Assembly (NCBI GenBank): GCA_021799915.1
Contig: JAJYZN010000136.1
Location: forward strand, 1 to 7,580
Length of the DNA stretch: 7,580 bases
DNA from: Actinomycetes bacterium
Lineage (GTDB): Bacteria > Actinomycetota > Acidimicrobiia > Acidimicrobiales > RAAP-2
Reading direction: 5' to 3'
A program made the position numbers and the translations under genes. Positions 7,171 to 7,580 of this stretch are shown piece by piece; the first letter of the stretch is position 1, and each line of letters begins with the position of its first letter. The notes beneath the pieces are model-generated. The model saw only the letters and a list, made by a program, of their open reading frames with translations. It was not told the origin of the DNA and did not search any database.

Positions 7171-7580
7171 CCACTGCTGCAGTGCCCGAGACGACGCGCA
7201 AGGACTGGACCAGCGACCAAGAGGTGCGCTGGTGCCCGGGATGCGGTGACTATTCGATCCTGGCTGCGGTGCAGATGCTCATGCCCGACCTTGGGGTGAG
7301 ACGGGAGACCACTGTGTTCGTCTCGGGTATCGGCTGTGCCGCTCGGTTCCCGTACTACATGGCCACCTACGGGATGCACTCCATACATGGCCGTGCTCCA
7401 GCGATCGCCACCGGGCTTGCCACGACCCGGCCTGACCTCGACATCTGGGTGGTGACTGGTGACGGCGATGCGCTCTCCATTGGCGGGAACCATCTCATCC
7501 ATGCGCTGCGCCGCAACGTCCGCATGACCATCTTGATGTTCAACAACCAGATCTATGGATTGACGAAAGGTCAGTACTCT
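7167..7580 (+). CDS. korB: 2-oxoacid:acceptor (2-oxoglutarate:ferredoxin) oxidoreductase, beta subunit (partial)
   Basis: The first 138 codons of KorB are present; the gene runs off the window (actinobacterial homologues are about 340-370 residues). My translation gives WCPGCGDY with Cys23 and Cys26, and GIGC with Cys57. These have the same spacing (3 and 31) as three of the four [4Fe-4S] ligands in archaeal homologues; the fourth should lie beyond the edge. Thiamine diphosphate/Mg binding is indicated by [12 protein letters not shown] (about residues 104-115) and [13 protein letters not shown] near the end. [11 protein letters not shown] precedes the ThDP site as in the family. The ATG lies inside the korA stop (ATGA, 7167-7170), so the pair is coupled and should be made at 1:1. 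The protein carries electrons from ThDP through its cluster to ferredoxin. Confidence 0.95.
   Translation, partial: MTTAAVPETTRKDWTSDQEVRWCPGCGDYSILAAVQMLMPDLGVRRETTVFVSGIGCAARFPYYMATYGMHSIHGRAPAIATGLATTRPDLDIWVVTGDGDALSIGGNHLIHALRRNVRMTILMFNNQIYGLTKGQYS

Overview
The window is G+C-rich (about two thirds G+C by eye) and looks like an ordinary chromosomal stretch of an actinobacterium, most likely an acidimicrobial one (class Acidimicrobiia). The pointers are an actinobacterial-type 5S rRNA 3' end, an Arg-rich TPR protein of a type common in that phylum, a secreted protein ending in the '[17 protein letters not shown]' repeats frequent in Acidimicrobiia, and a KorAB 2-oxoacid:acceptor oxidoreductase like the mycobacterial one. 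The taxon is inferred from protein style only; no 16S or 23S sequence is present.

Layout: (1) bases 1-36 are the 3' tail of a 5S rRNA gene on the + strand, ending an rRNA operon that lies outside the window. It is followed at 45-82 by a perfect 17-bp hairpin with a TTCG loop. (2) A two-gene + strand cluster follows 38 nt later: a TPR protein (120-1337) and, after 11 nt, a class I fructose-bisphosphate aldolase of the E. coli FbaB type (1349-2404). (3) On the - strand, converging on the aldolase, lies a large secreted multidomain protein (5064-2500): signal peptide, neocarzinostatin-like N-terminal region, Pro/Thr linker, an unrecognised central domain, an IPT/TIG domain and three 42-residue repeats encoded by nearly identical 126-bp DNA units. 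(4) Divergent from it across about 230 bp is korAB (5296-7170 and 7167 to the window end), overlapping by ATGA.

The identifiable enzymes belong to central carbon metabolism: FbaB in glycolysis/gluconeogenesis, KorAB in ferredoxin-linked 2-oxoglutarate oxidation (or reductive carboxylation). There is no mobile element, CRISPR array, tRNA or defence cassette, and I found no convincing new multi-gene system. The least explained parts are the secreted protein and two palindromes inside its gene (4026-4058 and 4100-4117). They share the same core and are read in different codon frames, so protein repetition does not explain them. A TANNNT box six bases before the TPR gene's first ATG also suggests a leaderless transcript right behind the rRNA operon.
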